The notes: generated by a model from the letters alone, not told the origin. Shown: positions 55,451-63,955, counted from the stretch's first letter. The stretch is DNA of 64,000 bases from Paenibacillus taichungensis (GCF_013359905.1 NZ_JABMCC010000111.1:310001-374000); one strand, 5' to 3'. Program-made: numbers and translations.

Positions 55451-55494
55451 CCGTGCGTTTAACTAATTATTGCATTAGCAAAGGAGGATTATTA

Positions 55495-55905
55495 ATGGCA
55501 CAGGATCAGACAAACACTTCAGCACATAAAATATCTTCCACTGCGACAGGTCACACCTATTGGGTGATTCCCGATGGTTACATTCCACCGGACAGCTCGG
55601 GCTCACTGGAGAGTCACGAGAGCATCTGTGTATTAAATACAGGCACAGTGGATGCACAGCTACAAATAACGATCTATTTTGAAGATAGGGAACCGCTCGA
55701 AGACATCGTGGCTGAAGTACCTGCGCGGAGAACAAAGCATATTCGGACGGCTTCGTTGAGATCGGGTGAACAACTTGTTCCTCCGGGAGTACCCTATGCC
55801 ATTACCGTCGCCAGCAATGTTCCTGTTATCGTACAGTACAGTCGTTTGGATACCACTCAGCCTGAACTGGCACTCATGAGTGTTATGGCGTTTCCACTGG
55901 GATAA
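55495..55905 (+). CDS. Sensory rhodopsin transducer (ASRT)-family protein
   Basis: A 136-residue soluble beta-sandwich protein of the ASRT family (DUF1362-type). Conserved blocks are visible: HTYWVIPDGYIPPDSSGSLE, ESICVLNTGTVDAQL, YFEDREPLEDIV, VPARRTKHIRTASL, and VPVIVQYSRLDTTQPELALM. No rhodopsin gene is nearby. The family is thought to bind small molecules, possibly sugars, and it occurs near sugar-utilisation genes; here it follows the pectin-type locus. Start is ATG 55495 after AAAGGAGG; the 66 codons upstream are in the repeat. Confidence 0.9.
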   Translation: MAQDQTNTSAHKISSTATGHTYWVIPDGYIPPDSSGSLESHESICVLNTGTVDAQLQITIYFEDREPLEDIVAEVPARRTKHIRTASLRSGEQLVPPGVPYAITVASNVPVIVQYSRLDTTQPELALMSVMAFPLG

Positions 55906-55923
55906 CATGTGAATCATAAAATG

Positions 55924-55975
55924 AAAAGACGATAAGTAACCTTGCATGGACTGCAGGCTACTTATCGTCTTTTTG
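55924..55975. terminator. Bidirectional terminator
   Basis: AAAAGACGATAAGTA / TACTTATCGTCTTTT, a 15-bp perfect stem, ending in T on both strands. It separates the ASRT gene from the Ger operon. Confidence 0.93.
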
Positions 55976-55977
55976 CG

Positions 55978-57135
55978 TTACTCATCGTATTTATACGTAC
56001 TGGCATTGAGGATTTTCACATGAACCTCCACATTACCGAGTTTAAACCCCTCCAGTGGATTAGTCCTTTTATATACCGCTTGTCTCCATAAAGGGAGATC
56101 ATGACGATATAGATGTTCCACAAAACCGTAGGAATCAACTTTGCGTGATTTGGTTTTTTCAAACGTATTGCGGATTTCGGACTCAATCTGTTTCTCCGCT
56201 GCCTTTTCCATGACATGGGGAGAACGATGAGAGTCATGATCCTCGATGATGGCGCCTTTAACCGAAGTAATCAAGTCAAATGTAACACCGTTTCCTTCTT
56301 TCCTCGCCTTAATCTTGGTCTTTGGGTTATTAAGCCTAAGCGTCAGCTCCGGCATTTTGCTCCCGTTGCTGTATACGTACAATGGATATTGATAGACGCG
56401 GTCATAATTCACGAATCGTGTGCCATCAGCGTCCTTACCCGTAACCCTGCCTTGATTTTTACCGTTTGAAATGACGTAAAACCCATCCATTCTAATCAGC
56501 GGGGGTGTTTCATCCCCGTTATACCAGGTCTGGTTCTGATTGGTAATGGACGGCAAAAGAATAACGGAAGCAGGCTCCCGAAATCCGTCAAGGAGCTGAT
56601 GTAGCCGGATGGGTTCATAACCGGAATGTTGCTTGTACAGCTTCATAGGTTCAAACAGCTCGATCGTCTGGGCGGATTGGTTCAGCAGGGCAGAGGGAGA
56701 GAGTACATCTGTAATGTTATGCTCTGTACCGTAGAGCCAAGGGGTATATCTCAGTTGGCCTGAATGCAACAGTGTATTGAAGACATCCTCCAGTCGTCCA
56801 TTCAACACATTTTTGGATAAAACAATCGCTTTTACATGGGTCCACAGCGTTTGTTGCTGAGAAGTTTGATATAGGTCATCAATAGCCATACTCAGCGTAG
56901 AACCCTCACCCCGTCCGATCCAGATATCACTTGCTTGCCTTGAAGTTGGCCCTTCCTGTTTGGCAATACTGGAGAAATCAATGAGCTGAGCGTAAGCAAC
57001 GTATTGGTTGTCTACATAATCTATTCCTACAGCCGTGATAAAGTTAATGCTCTGAACCTCTTTGGAATCCCAGCACCCGGTCAACAGGATAAAGCAGCTT
57101 ATAAGCAAGCTAACCTTAGCCATCCATCTTGTCAC
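55978..57135 (-). CDS. Ger(x)C-family spore germination lipoprotein
   Basis: A 385-residue lipoprotein subunit (C subunit) of a GerA-family germinant receptor in the spore inner membrane. A short signal ends in LLTGC, followed by WDSKEVQSINFITAVGIDY, the family's invariant start. Conserved later blocks include SPSALLNQSAQTIELFEP, TWYNGDETPPLIRMDGFYV and ESEIRNTFEKTKSRKVDSYG. The start is GTG 57135, after GGAGG; it overlaps the A-subunit stop by 4 bases. Last gene of the operon, with the terminator at 55924. Confidence 0.9.
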   Translation of the reverse strand: MTRWMAKVSLLISCFILLTGCWDSKEVQSINFITAVGIDYVDNQYVAYAQLIDFSSIAKQEGPTSRQASDIWIGRGEGSTLSMAIDDLYQTSQQQTLWTHVKAIVLSKNVLNGRLEDVFNTLLHSGQLRYTPWLYGTEHNITDVLSPSALLNQSAQTIELFEPMKLYKQHSGYEPIRLHQLLDGFREPASVILLPSITNQNQTWYNGDETPPLIRMDGFYVISNGKNQGRVTGKDADGTRFVNYDRVYQYPLYVYSNGSKMPELTLRLNNPKTKIKARKEGNGVTFDLITSVKGAIIEDHDSHRSPHVMEKAAEKQIESEIRNTFEKTKSRKVDSYGFVEHLYRHDLPLWRQAVYKRTNPLEGFKLGNVEVHVKILNASTYKYDE

Positions 57136-58601
57136 GAGCGTTTCCTCCGGCGAGTGGAATCCTGGGTATGGAGTACGGCTGGGCGCTTGGTTCGTTTCAT
57201 GGAAGGGGGCATGGATACGGCTTGGGTGAAGTCGCCGGGTATATAAGGAGAGACGGGTGACAGGTATGAGACACCATAACACTCCAAGGATACGAGGTGC
57301 ACCAGCAGACCAAGCAGTCCAATCATGAAACCGAATAACCCAAGAATGGAAGAAATGACTAGCATCCCAATCCGGACTTGAGCAGTAGCCCCACTGAGCA
57401 CGGTATTCACCAGAATATAACTGGAGATCACCGAGATAGCGACCGTGACTATGATTGTGGGAGAAGTAATTCCTGCTCGAATAGCTGCATCTCCAATAAT
57501 AAGTCCACCTACGACGCTGACGGTTTGTCCCAAGGCACGTGGGAGTCGGCGTCCAGCTTCATTAAATAGCTCGAACATAAATATCATCAAAAATGCTTCC
57601 AGCGTTACTGGCATGGGTAGACCCATCCGCGTACCTGAAATGGTTGCCAGCAGGGGCAAGGGGATCTGCTCCACATTGAAACTGGTCAGGCCAATATAAA
57701 AGGCAGGAAAGAAACAAGCAATCAATAATCCGGAAATGCGCAAAATTCGCTCAAAAGTAACGATGAAAAAGGGGGTACTCTCGTCTTCCGGCGATTTTAG
57801 CTGATTAAACAGAGTGGTTGGAGCGATAATGGCTACCGGTGAACCTTCAATGAGAACCACAAATCGCCCATTTAAAAGAGAGTCCACGACATAATCGGGT
57901 CGCTCCGTATTATCCGTGAGTGGGAAGATACTGCGAATTCCCCCCATAATTGCACGTTCCATAATAGAGGTACCGAGAATGCCATCGATTTCAATTTGGT
58001 CGAGATTCTTGCGTGCTTCTTTCAGAATATCCGGGTTAATGATGTCTTTGACATACAACAGACCAATAGAGGTCTGGGTACGACCACCTTTAACATATTT
58101 CTCATAACACATGGAAGAGGTTTTCATTCGTTTGCGAATGAGGCCGATATTTACGGACAGCTCTTCAGTAAATCCGTCCCGAGGTCCTTTAATCGATGAC
58201 TCGATTGCTGACTCCTCAGGGTTTCTTCCTGGTATACTCGCGATATCTAGACTGCAGGACTGATCACCATTTCCGAAAATAAGCAGTAATTGTCCACTAA
58301 AAATCAGCAGATTTAAATTCTCTGTATCTGTAAGATCTTCTATTGGATTCAAGGTTAATCCCAATTCTTTGGGGTGTGCTTCTTCTATGAACAGAGAATG
58401 CTGTTCCAGCCGTGGGATAATAAACTGGTTGATTTGTTTACCGTCCACCAAACCATCGCAATAAAGCATAATTACCGACATATCGGCTTCATCTTTGGCT
58501 GGAAAGGTCTGAATAACAACATCTGCGCAGGGATCAAACTGCTCTTCGAAAGAGGCAAGCAGTGTTTCATGGGACGTGGTGTCAATCGTTTGGTGCTCCA
58601 T
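57132..58601 (-). CDS. GerA-family spore germination protein (A subunit)
   Basis: A 489-residue receptor subunit. A hydrophilic N-terminal half (residues 1-270) includes YVKGGRTQTSIGLLYVKDI and the PDYVVDSLLNGRFVVLIEG motif. Five or so membrane helices fill the C-terminal half (GLPMPVTLEAFLMIFMFELF and others). The C-terminus is short and basic (RRRKRS). The start is ATG 58601 after AGAGGAGG. It overlaps the permease-type gene by 20 bases at its start and the C subunit by 4 at its end. Confidence 0.93.
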   Translation of the reverse strand: MEHQTIDTTSHETLLASFEEQFDPCADVVIQTFPAKDEADMSVIMLYCDGLVDGKQINQFIIPRLEQHSLFIEEAHPKELGLTLNPIEDLTDTENLNLLIFSGQLLLIFGNGDQSCSLDIASIPGRNPEESAIESSIKGPRDGFTEELSVNIGLIRKRMKTSSMCYEKYVKGGRTQTSIGLLYVKDIINPDILKEARKNLDQIEIDGILGTSIMERAIMGGIRSIFPLTDNTERPDYVVDSLLNGRFVVLIEGSPVAIIAPTTLFNQLKSPEDESTPFFIVTFERILRISGLLIACFFPAFYIGLTSFNVEQIPLPLLATISGTRMGLPMPVTLEAFLMIFMFELFNEAGRRLPRALGQTVSVVGGLIIGDAAIRAGITSPTIIVTVAISVISSYILVNTVLSGATAQVRIGMLVISSILGLFGFMIGLLGLLVHLVSLECYGVSYLSPVSPYIPGDFTQAVSMPPSMKRTKRPAVLHTQDSTRRRKRS

Positions 58602-59688
58602 GATGTTTCCTCCTCTGATGGCGTGAACTGATGTATGCAACTGCTGTTGCAACTACCGCTAGTCCGCTCAGATACATGAGATTGAACGGGAATATGTACT
58701 GGACAAGCAGATTTTCGAATGTCATATCATCCAGAGGATACAGCATGGAAAGAATAAATAAGACGCCAAGAGTGGCACAACATATGATCCTTCTGGAGGC
58801 GCTCTTAATATTCCAAATTTCTACTACAATATACATGGCCAGACTAATCCGGGTGAAAGAACCGGCGAGCCATTGGTAAATGGAAAAGAAATCAGTCTGG
58901 GCAATATATTTGCCCAAGGAGGCAATTCGCCATTCTTCAAAGGCCGGATAACGCATTTTGGCAGCTTCGAAAGGGTCGAATTCCACGATTGCCCCAATAA
59001 GTGGGCCAAGGGTTAGACCAAGAATAATTGATGCGAGCATCAGGTATTGCCATACACGTATCCGCTTGGAGAGGTGGGGCTGCAAGTACCAGATGAACAG
59101 CAACTCAAACAAGCCTGAAAGGCTGTAGACTGTGCCATGAAGTACGGGATGCCAGCCATGTTCAAGCACAGGCAACAGACGGCTGTAATCCTTGTATTGT
59201 GTGTTAACGATAGCGACATAGAAGCCAAGCAACACAACCAAGGGCAGGATCAATCCTGCTGTAAAAGCCAGAGAGCGTACCCCTTTGTAGGCCGCATAGG
59301 CACAGAGAGACATCAGGGCAATGCTTGTAACCAATATTGGCGTCTCCGTCAGATAATTGGTTTTGGCCCAAGTGGTGGTATCATGAAGAGTGAAGTAGAT
59401 CACGGACAGAAAAAAGAGGCTGTTTCCCACCCGAAACAGCATGCCAAGAGGCTTGCCAAGATGGGAAGTCAGCCATTCATGCAGGGTTTGGTGCTGGAGA
59501 AAACGAGAGACATACGAAAGCATCAGAGTGAATATAAGATAAGGTCCTGCGGACAACAGAACGGATATCCATGCATCCCTTTTGGCTGAAGACAAAAGGG
59601 CAGGGATAATCAGGACGTGGCTGATCAGGCCGACAGATAACATCATTAACATCATGGCTTGCAAAAAAGAAGGCTGTGTTGGTTTCAT
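58582..59688 (-). CDS. GerB-family endospore germination permease (B subunit)
   Basis: A 368-residue integral protein with about ten membrane helices, of the amino-acid permease-like GerB/GerKB family. Typical elements: LQAMMLMMLSVGLISHVLII at the start, ETPILVTSIALMSLCAYAAYKG and VEFDPFEAAKMRYPAFEEWRIAS-like block (VEFDPFEAAKMRYPAF). It is the first gene of a B-A-C operon, whereas Bacillus receptors mostly run A-B-C or A-C-B. It begins only 69 bases after trpS on the same strand, with no clear terminator between. Confidence 0.9.
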   Translation of the reverse strand: MKPTQPSFLQAMMLMMLSVGLISHVLIIPALLSSAKRDAWISVLLSAGPYLIFTLMLSYVSRFLQHQTLHEWLTSHLGKPLGMLFRVGNSLFFLSVIYFTLHDTTTWAKTNYLTETPILVTSIALMSLCAYAAYKGVRSLAFTAGLILPLVVLLGFYVAIVNTQYKDYSRLLPVLEHGWHPVLHGTVYSLSGLFELLFIWYLQPHLSKRIRVWQYLMLASIILGLTLGPLIGAIVEFDPFEAAKMRYPAFEEWRIASLGKYIAQTDFFSIYQWLAGSFTRISLAMYIVVEIWNIKSASRRIICCATLGVLFILSMLYPLDDMTFENLLVQYIFPFNLMYLSGLAVVATAVAYISSRHQRRKHHGAPND

Positions 59689-59757
59689 GCTGAGGGGACC
59701 TCTTTTCCCAATATACTGTTCTCAGCAGTGTTAACGTGAACAAGCCTTCTCATACTG

Positions 59758-60750
59758 TCAGTCGAAATAACGTATTCCCATTGCTTCACGAACCTCTAGC
59801 ATTGTCTCACGTGCAGCTTGACGGGCCTGACGTGTGCCTTCCACGAGGATTTCTTTCACTTCATGCCCACGGTGTTCATAGTAATTTCGCCGTTCACGGA
59901 AAGGGGAGAGCAGTTCGTTAATCGCAGTACCTGCAATCTTTTTGCAATCCTTGCAACCAATGGTGCCATTACTACAGTTCGCATGAATCTCAGCAGCCTC
60001 ATCCTTTCGAAACAGCTGGTGATAGGCAAACACCGGACAAATATCCGGATGTCCCGGATCAGAACGATGAATGCGTGCAGGGTCGGTTTTCGCCTTGGAC
60101 AGCTTGGCATACACATCATCAGGATGAGCATTCAACGAGATGGCGTTGCCCATACTTTTGCTCATTTTGCCCACGCCATCCAGTCCGCCCAGCCGTTCTC
60201 CGGTCAGAATACGTGGTTCAGGCAGAACTGGGGAATATAATTCATTGAACCTCCGTACCAGTTTCCGCGCTGTTTCGATATGTGGGATCTGGTCTTCTCC
60301 CGCTGGAACAAGGGTTGCTTTGCAGAACGCAATATCCGCAGCTTGGCTGACGGGATATCCAAGAAATCCGTAATAGAGATCCTTATAACCACGATCACGC
60401 GCCTCGTTTTTTATCGTAGGATTATGCCGAAGACTGTTCACCGTGACAAACATGGAGAAAATGACAGTTAGCTCGGCAATTTCCGGAATCATCGACTGGA
60501 TGAACAGAGTGGCTTTATTGGGATCGATACCTACGGCAAGATAATCAAGTGTCACTTGATGCACGCTGTCTGCAATCAGCCCCGGTTGGTCATAGTGGGT
60601 CGTGAGCGCCTGTACATCAGCCAGTAAAATATACGTTTTGTACTCATCCTGCAATTGCACCCGACTGCGCAGGCTGCCCACGTAATGGCCGAGATGAAGC
60701 TGTCCGGTTGTCCGGTCTCCGGTTAAAATAATGTCTTTGTTCTTGTTCAT
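59758..60750 (-). CDS. trpS: Tryptophanyl-tRNA synthetase
   Basis: A 330-residue class I synthetase charging tRNA-Trp. The HIGH-like motif is in TGDRTTGQLHLGHYVGS, and the KMSKS loop in GVGKMSKSMGN. It lacks the long C-terminal additions of eukaryotic types. The ATG at 60750 has a good site (AAAGGAG), which lies inside an overlapping small ORF rich in Trp codons. A T-box leader lies 300 bases upstream. See the separate entries for the leader. Confidence 0.97.
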   Translation of the reverse strand: MNKNKDIILTGDRTTGQLHLGHYVGSLRSRVQLQDEYKTYILLADVQALTTHYDQPGLIADSVHQVTLDYLAVGIDPNKATLFIQSMIPEIAELTVIFSMFVTVNSLRHNPTIKNEARDRGYKDLYYGFLGYPVSQAADIAFCKATLVPAGEDQIPHIETARKLVRRFNELYSPVLPEPRILTGERLGGLDGVGKMSKSMGNAISLNAHPDDVYAKLSKAKTDPARIHRSDPGHPDICPVFAYHQLFRKDEAAEIHANCSNGTIGCKDCKKIAGTAINELLSPFRERRNYYEHRGHEVKEILVEGTRQARQAARETMLEVREAMGIRYFD

Positions 60751-60817
60751 GGTTTATTCTCCTTTGATGTTGTGATTTTGCGATCCATAATTGCTGACGC
60801 CACCAGCCGTCTTCCAC
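60644..60817 (-). CDS. Small ORF with clustered Trp codons, overlapping trpS (candidate leader peptide)
   Basis: A 57-codon frame preceding and overlapping trpS. AAAGGAGG lies 8 bases before GTG 60817 (the ATG at 60823 is too close to it). Codons 5, 6 and 11 are TGG (MEDGWWRQQLW), at 60805-60800 and 60787-60785. The trpS ribosome site is codons 18-20 of this frame, and the frame runs 107 bases into trpS. Ribosomes stalled at Trp codons would sit close before the trpS site. This recalls the Trp-codon leader of the Bacillus anti-TRAP operon. It may be chance; the ribosome site makes it worth testing. Confidence 0.5.
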   Translation of the reverse strand: MEDGWWRQQLWIAKSQHQRRINHEQEQRHYFNRRPDNRTASSRPLRGQPAQSGAIAG

Positions 60818-60912
60818 GACCATCACCTCCTTTCAGCCTGCATCTTTCTCAAGTCGAACTAAAGATTATTTACACTTGTCACTTCGATGACAGAACAACC
60901 TTCCGATCGCTG

Positions 60913-60963
60913 TTATCCCCTGATTTTTTGATACACTTTTACAAAGGTGAAATCTGGGGATAA
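60913..60963 (-). promoter_or_regulatory. Imperfect hairpin in trpS leader
   Basis: TTATCCCC / GGGGATAA continues after one mismatch into GATTT / AAATC: 13 pairs with a 23-base loop. It lies between the T-box terminator and the Trp-codon ORF. No T tail; function unknown. Confidence 0.55.
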
Positions 60964-61044
60964 AGGCGAACACTCCGCTTCTTCAGGTTATTTCTGTCCT
61001 CTCCGTTCTTGTGTAAATGTTGAGTTGTACTAATAAAGAAATTA

Positions 61045-61420
61045 AATCAAAAAAAGCCTCGTCCTTCATCCTGTTTCCCAGACGGGAACAGAATAGAAGG
61101 ACGAAGCTTATGCTTCGCGGTGCCACCTTAATTGGCCGCTGGTTGCGGCCCACTTGAGGGATACGGATAAATATATGCGGAAAGCTCACATATGCCTTAT
61201 CGATATCCTGTCCATGGATAACGGCTGAACATGCCGCCTTGCCTACTGACGATCCGCGCTCCTGAGTACAGGTGGCAGAACGGGTTCAACTCGGAACTCC
61301 GAAGCCCATTTCCACATGACCGATACACCTGCTCACACCATCCGCCGGCTCTCTGAGGTATCCTGTCCTGTGTACTTCTCTTCATCATTGTTGATAACGT
61401 CCGTTTACAATTTTTCACAT
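61045..61420 (-). ncRNA. T-box leader upstream of trpS
   Basis: A leader RNA that senses uncharged tRNA, presumably tRNA-Trp. The hallmark AAGGTGGCACCGCG is at 61117-61130 on the minus strand. The 5' part contains AGAGAGCCGG and GGATGGTGTGAGCAGG, resembling the Stem I region. A minus-strand TACAAT (plus 61414-61419 region) could be the -10 box. I could not place the specifier codon with certainty, although UGG triplets are present. The terminator follows at 61049-61108. Confidence 0.9.
61049..61108 (-). terminator. T-box regulated terminator
   Basis: On the minus strand a long stem, GCTTCGTCCTTC with GAAGGACGAGGC plus inner CTGTTCCC / GGGAAACAG, ends in seven T. It competes with the T-box antiterminator. 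Confidence 0.88.
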
Positions 61421-61424
61421 TGTA

Positions 61425-62360
61425 TCATGCTTTATCTGGATTGACCAGCCCACGTTTTCTTCCGCTCATATTGGTGCCAAGTACACCAGCGATGATCAGC
61501 AGGGCTCCAACAAAGTGGTATCCATACACTGGTTCATGCAATATCCAGGCTCCGCCAGCAATCGAAATGAGCGTGGACAAATTACTGAATACACTCATTT
61601 TGGAAGCTTCCAGATGAGTCAGGGCATAACTCGCCAGCAGCGTGGAGAACATGGTGGAGAGGACGGCCAGATAGGCCAGTGCTCCTAGGTAAGATGCATC
61701 TCCGAGCGGCTTCACATAATCCACCATGGTTCCGCTCGACGCGTGACGAATCAGGGAAGCTGCGTTGAAGACGATAAATCCAACCATCAGGGTCACCCAG
61801 GTCAATTCCATCGGTTTATATTTCTGCGCCAAGGGTCTTGCCAATACACCATAACCTGCAAAACACACTGTGGAGAGCAGCAATAAAGCAATACCTTTAA
61901 AATTGCCTGCCGACATCCCGCTTCCTTTCATCAAGAAAATAAAGATCACACCCGCCACGGACAACAGTAGAAACAGTTTTTGCAAAAGGGATGTACGTTC
62001 TTTTAGAAAGATAGAGGCCAACACAAGTGTGAAAACGGGGGCCATCGCCTGGATAATCCCTGCTTCCGATGAGTTGGACGAGACTAACCCGAATGCCTGA
62101 AAGGCAAAAAACAAAACAGGAGAGAGCAGCCCGAGCGGAATGATACGCCACAGATCACGAAGGGTTAGCTTGATCTTGATCCATCCAAAAATAACAGGAA
62201 TGCTGACTACAAGTAACGACAAGGCAAAACGGTGTGCCAATACATCAATTGGATGTGCGACACTTACCGTCATTTTAACGAATAAAAAGGATAAACCAAT
62301 AATGGCTGCATATAAAACAGCTGCTACATATGCATATGTTCTAGTCTGGCTATTGTTCAT
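61425..62360 (-). CDS. EamA/DMT-family transporter
   Basis: A 311-residue permease with ten hydrophobic helices in two EamA repeats. The first repeat shows AAIIGLSFLFVKMTV and the conserved SSNSSEAGIIQAMAPVFTLV; the second contains KPMELTWVTLMVGFIVF and SNLSTLISIAGGAWILHEPV. Substrates of this superfamily include amino acids, vitamins and metabolites. It is divergent from a MocR-type regulator, a frequent pairing, and the regulator probably controls it. The gene end overlaps the trpS leader promoter region. Confidence 0.9.
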   Translation of the reverse strand: MNNSQTRTYAYVAAVLYAAIIGLSFLFVKMTVSVAHPIDVLAHRFALSLLVVSIPVIFGWIKIKLTLRDLWRIIPLGLLSPVLFFAFQAFGLVSSNSSEAGIIQAMAPVFTLVLASIFLKERTSLLQKLFLLLSVAGVIFIFLMKGSGMSAGNFKGIALLLLSTVCFAGYGVLARPLAQKYKPMELTWVTLMVGFIVFNAASLIRHASSGTMVDYVKPLGDASYLGALAYLAVLSTMFSTLLASYALTHLEASKMSVFSNLSTLISIAGGAWILHEPVYGYHFVGALLIIAGVLGTNMSGRKRGLVNPDKA

Positions 62361-62440
62361 AGGGTTTCCTCCAATAATACGGTTTTTCTTTATTACTTCA
62401 ACGGCGCATATGTTGCTGCGTACGCTGTCTGACCTTATTC

Positions 62441-62469
62441 AATATACTGCCAGACCAATAGTGGTACAA
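62441..62469 (-). promoter_or_regulatory. Candidate promoter of the EamA gene
   Basis: On the minus strand TTGTAC and TATATT are separated by exactly 17 bases, about 80 bases before the EamA start. Confidence 0.6.
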
Positions 62470-62486
62470 TAGACAAAAACGTATAC

Positions 62487-62498
62487 TGTACCGGTACA
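62487..62498. promoter_or_regulatory. Perfect palindrome in the EamA/MocR divergent region
   Basis: TGTACCGGTACA is a perfect 12-base palindrome, 18 bases upstream of the EamA -35 box and 40 bases before the MocR ATG. This is the position expected of a MocR regulator site. A GTAC also occurs at 62464-62467, giving spaced GTAC units. Confidence 0.5.
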
Positions 62499-62537
62499 CT
62501 TAAAGTAATGCTGAAGTCGGAGGAGAGGCAGAATCCA

Positions 62538-63932
62538 ATGAGAAAATACGAAATTATTGCTGAATCACTTAAGCAATGGATTCAGGACCAATTGCGCCAG
62601 CAGAACAGTGGACAATGGCAGGATAAAGGCATCAAACTGCCGGCTGTGCGTGTTCTGGCTGAGCAATATCAATGTAGCGTAAGTACAGCCATACGCGCGT
62701 ACGAGTGGCTGGAAGAACGCCATCTGGTCTACGCGGTGCCTCAGTCCGGATATTATGCGGTACAGAATGGAGCCGAAGTGGAGGATGGGGAATGGCAGGG
62801 TCCAATGGATTTTGCCTCCGCAGCTCCTGATCCGCGAGTATTCCCTTATTCCGATTTTCGCCATTGTGTGGATCAGGCTATGGAGAAGAAACAGGCGGAT
62901 TTGTTTTTGTATGGAACTGAGAGAGGCTTACCTTCATTAATTGATCTGCTGCAGAAGCAATTCGCCGATTATCAGGTGTTTGCCCGGAATGAGCAGTTCT
63001 TTATTACGTCAGGGGTGCAGCAGGCCCTTGCTGTGCTGGCGCTAATGCCTTTTCCGAATGGGAAAAAGCAGGTGATGCTGGAACTGCCGGGTTATCATAA
63101 TATGCCTTCGCTTCTACAAGGTCTGAATGTACCGATTGCTGGGGTCAGACGCTCTCTTGGTGGCCTAGATTGGGACACGCTCGAACGACAGTTTCGCGAA
63201 GAAGACATCAAATTTTTTTATGTTATGCCGCGTTTTCACAACCCGATTGGGACTTCCCTGACGTCAGCTGAGAAGAAAAAATTGATCAGGTTGGCGCAGC
63301 GTTATGATGTCTATCTGGTAGAGGATGATTTCTTGGCTGATCTGGGAGAGAACACGAAGCAGGACCCGTTATGGTCATATGATACGGAAGGGCGAGTCAT
63401 TTATCTGAAAAGTTACTCCAAAATCCTGTTTCCCGGCCTGCGGATTGGCGTGGCTATTTTGCCTGCAAGTCTTACTGCATCGTTTAGTAAATACAAAAAA
63501 ATGCTCGACATTGACACCGCGGTACTATCCCAGGCAGCACTTGAGGTCTATATCCGTAACGGGATGTTTGCCCACCATGGCAAAGTCATCCGCAGCCGCT
63601 ATGCTGCCCGGATGAACAAATTGTATCAACAACTTAATGCCTTCCCAGACTTCGGCCCATTTGCGAATGCACCGCGTACTGGAGGGGAGCATACGGTTCT
63701 GCCGCTGCCTAAGGATATGCCGCTCAGGGTCTTGCTGTCCCGGTTGGACCAACGGGGAGTCATTGCCGATACAACAGAACGATATTATCCGGAAGGCGCA
63801 CAGGAAATATATCAGGACAAAATGCTGCGGTTAAATATATCCAATGTTCCAAAGCAGCGGATCAAGGAAGGGCTGCGGATTATCCGTGAGGAAATAGTGA
63901 AACTGCAAAAGGCGTCCACACAAGCGGATTAA
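62538..63932 (+). CDS. MocR-family regulator (GntR helix-turn-helix plus PLP aminotransferase fold)
   Basis: A 464-residue transcription factor. The N-terminal winged helix (residues 1-75) includes LPAVRVLAEQYQCSVSTAIR. Residues about 105-464 resemble a fold-type I aminotransferase: FITSGVQQALAVLALM, the PLP-ring site RFHNPIGTSL, DDFLADLGE and the PLP-lysine in VIYLKSYSKILFPGLRIG. So the pyridoxal lysine is intact. The ATG at 62538 lies 9 bases after GAGAGG. It likely controls the divergent EamA gene and senses an amino compound or vitamin B6, as in other MocR pairs; this is inference. Confidence 0.93.
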   Translation: MRKYEIIAESLKQWIQDQLRQQNSGQWQDKGIKLPAVRVLAEQYQCSVSTAIRAYEWLEERHLVYAVPQSGYYAVQNGAEVEDGEWQGPMDFASAAPDPRVFPYSDFRHCVDQAMEKKQADLFLYGTERGLPSLIDLLQKQFADYQVFARNEQFFITSGVQQALAVLALMPFPNGKKQVMLELPGYHNMPSLLQGLNVPIAGVRRSLGGLDWDTLERQFREEDIKFFYVMPRFHNPIGTSLTSAEKKKLIRLAQRYDVYLVEDDFLADLGENTKQDPLWSYDTEGRVIYLKSYSKILFPGLRIGVAILPASLTASFSKYKKMLDIDTAVLSQAALEVYIRNGMFAHHGKVIRSRYAARMNKLYQQLNAFPDFGPFANAPRTGGEHTVLPLPKDMPLRVLLSRLDQRGVIADTTERYYPEGAQEIYQDKMLRLNISNVPKQRIKEGLRIIREEIVKLQKASTQAD

Positions 63933-63955
63933 TCGCTTGTGGGACGCCTTATTTC
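63909..63955 (+). terminator. Rho-independent terminator overlapping the MocR stop
   Basis: GGCGTCCACACAAGCG pairs with CGCTTGTGGGACGCC with one mismatch, loop of 7, then TTATTTC. The stop codon TAA lies in the loop. Confidence 0.85.

Noticed and set aside
55297..55494. N-terminal 66-codon extension of the ASRT gene
   Set aside because: It lies in the structured repeat, is Arg/Pro/Glu-rich, and the family and the AAAGGAGG site both place the start at 55495.
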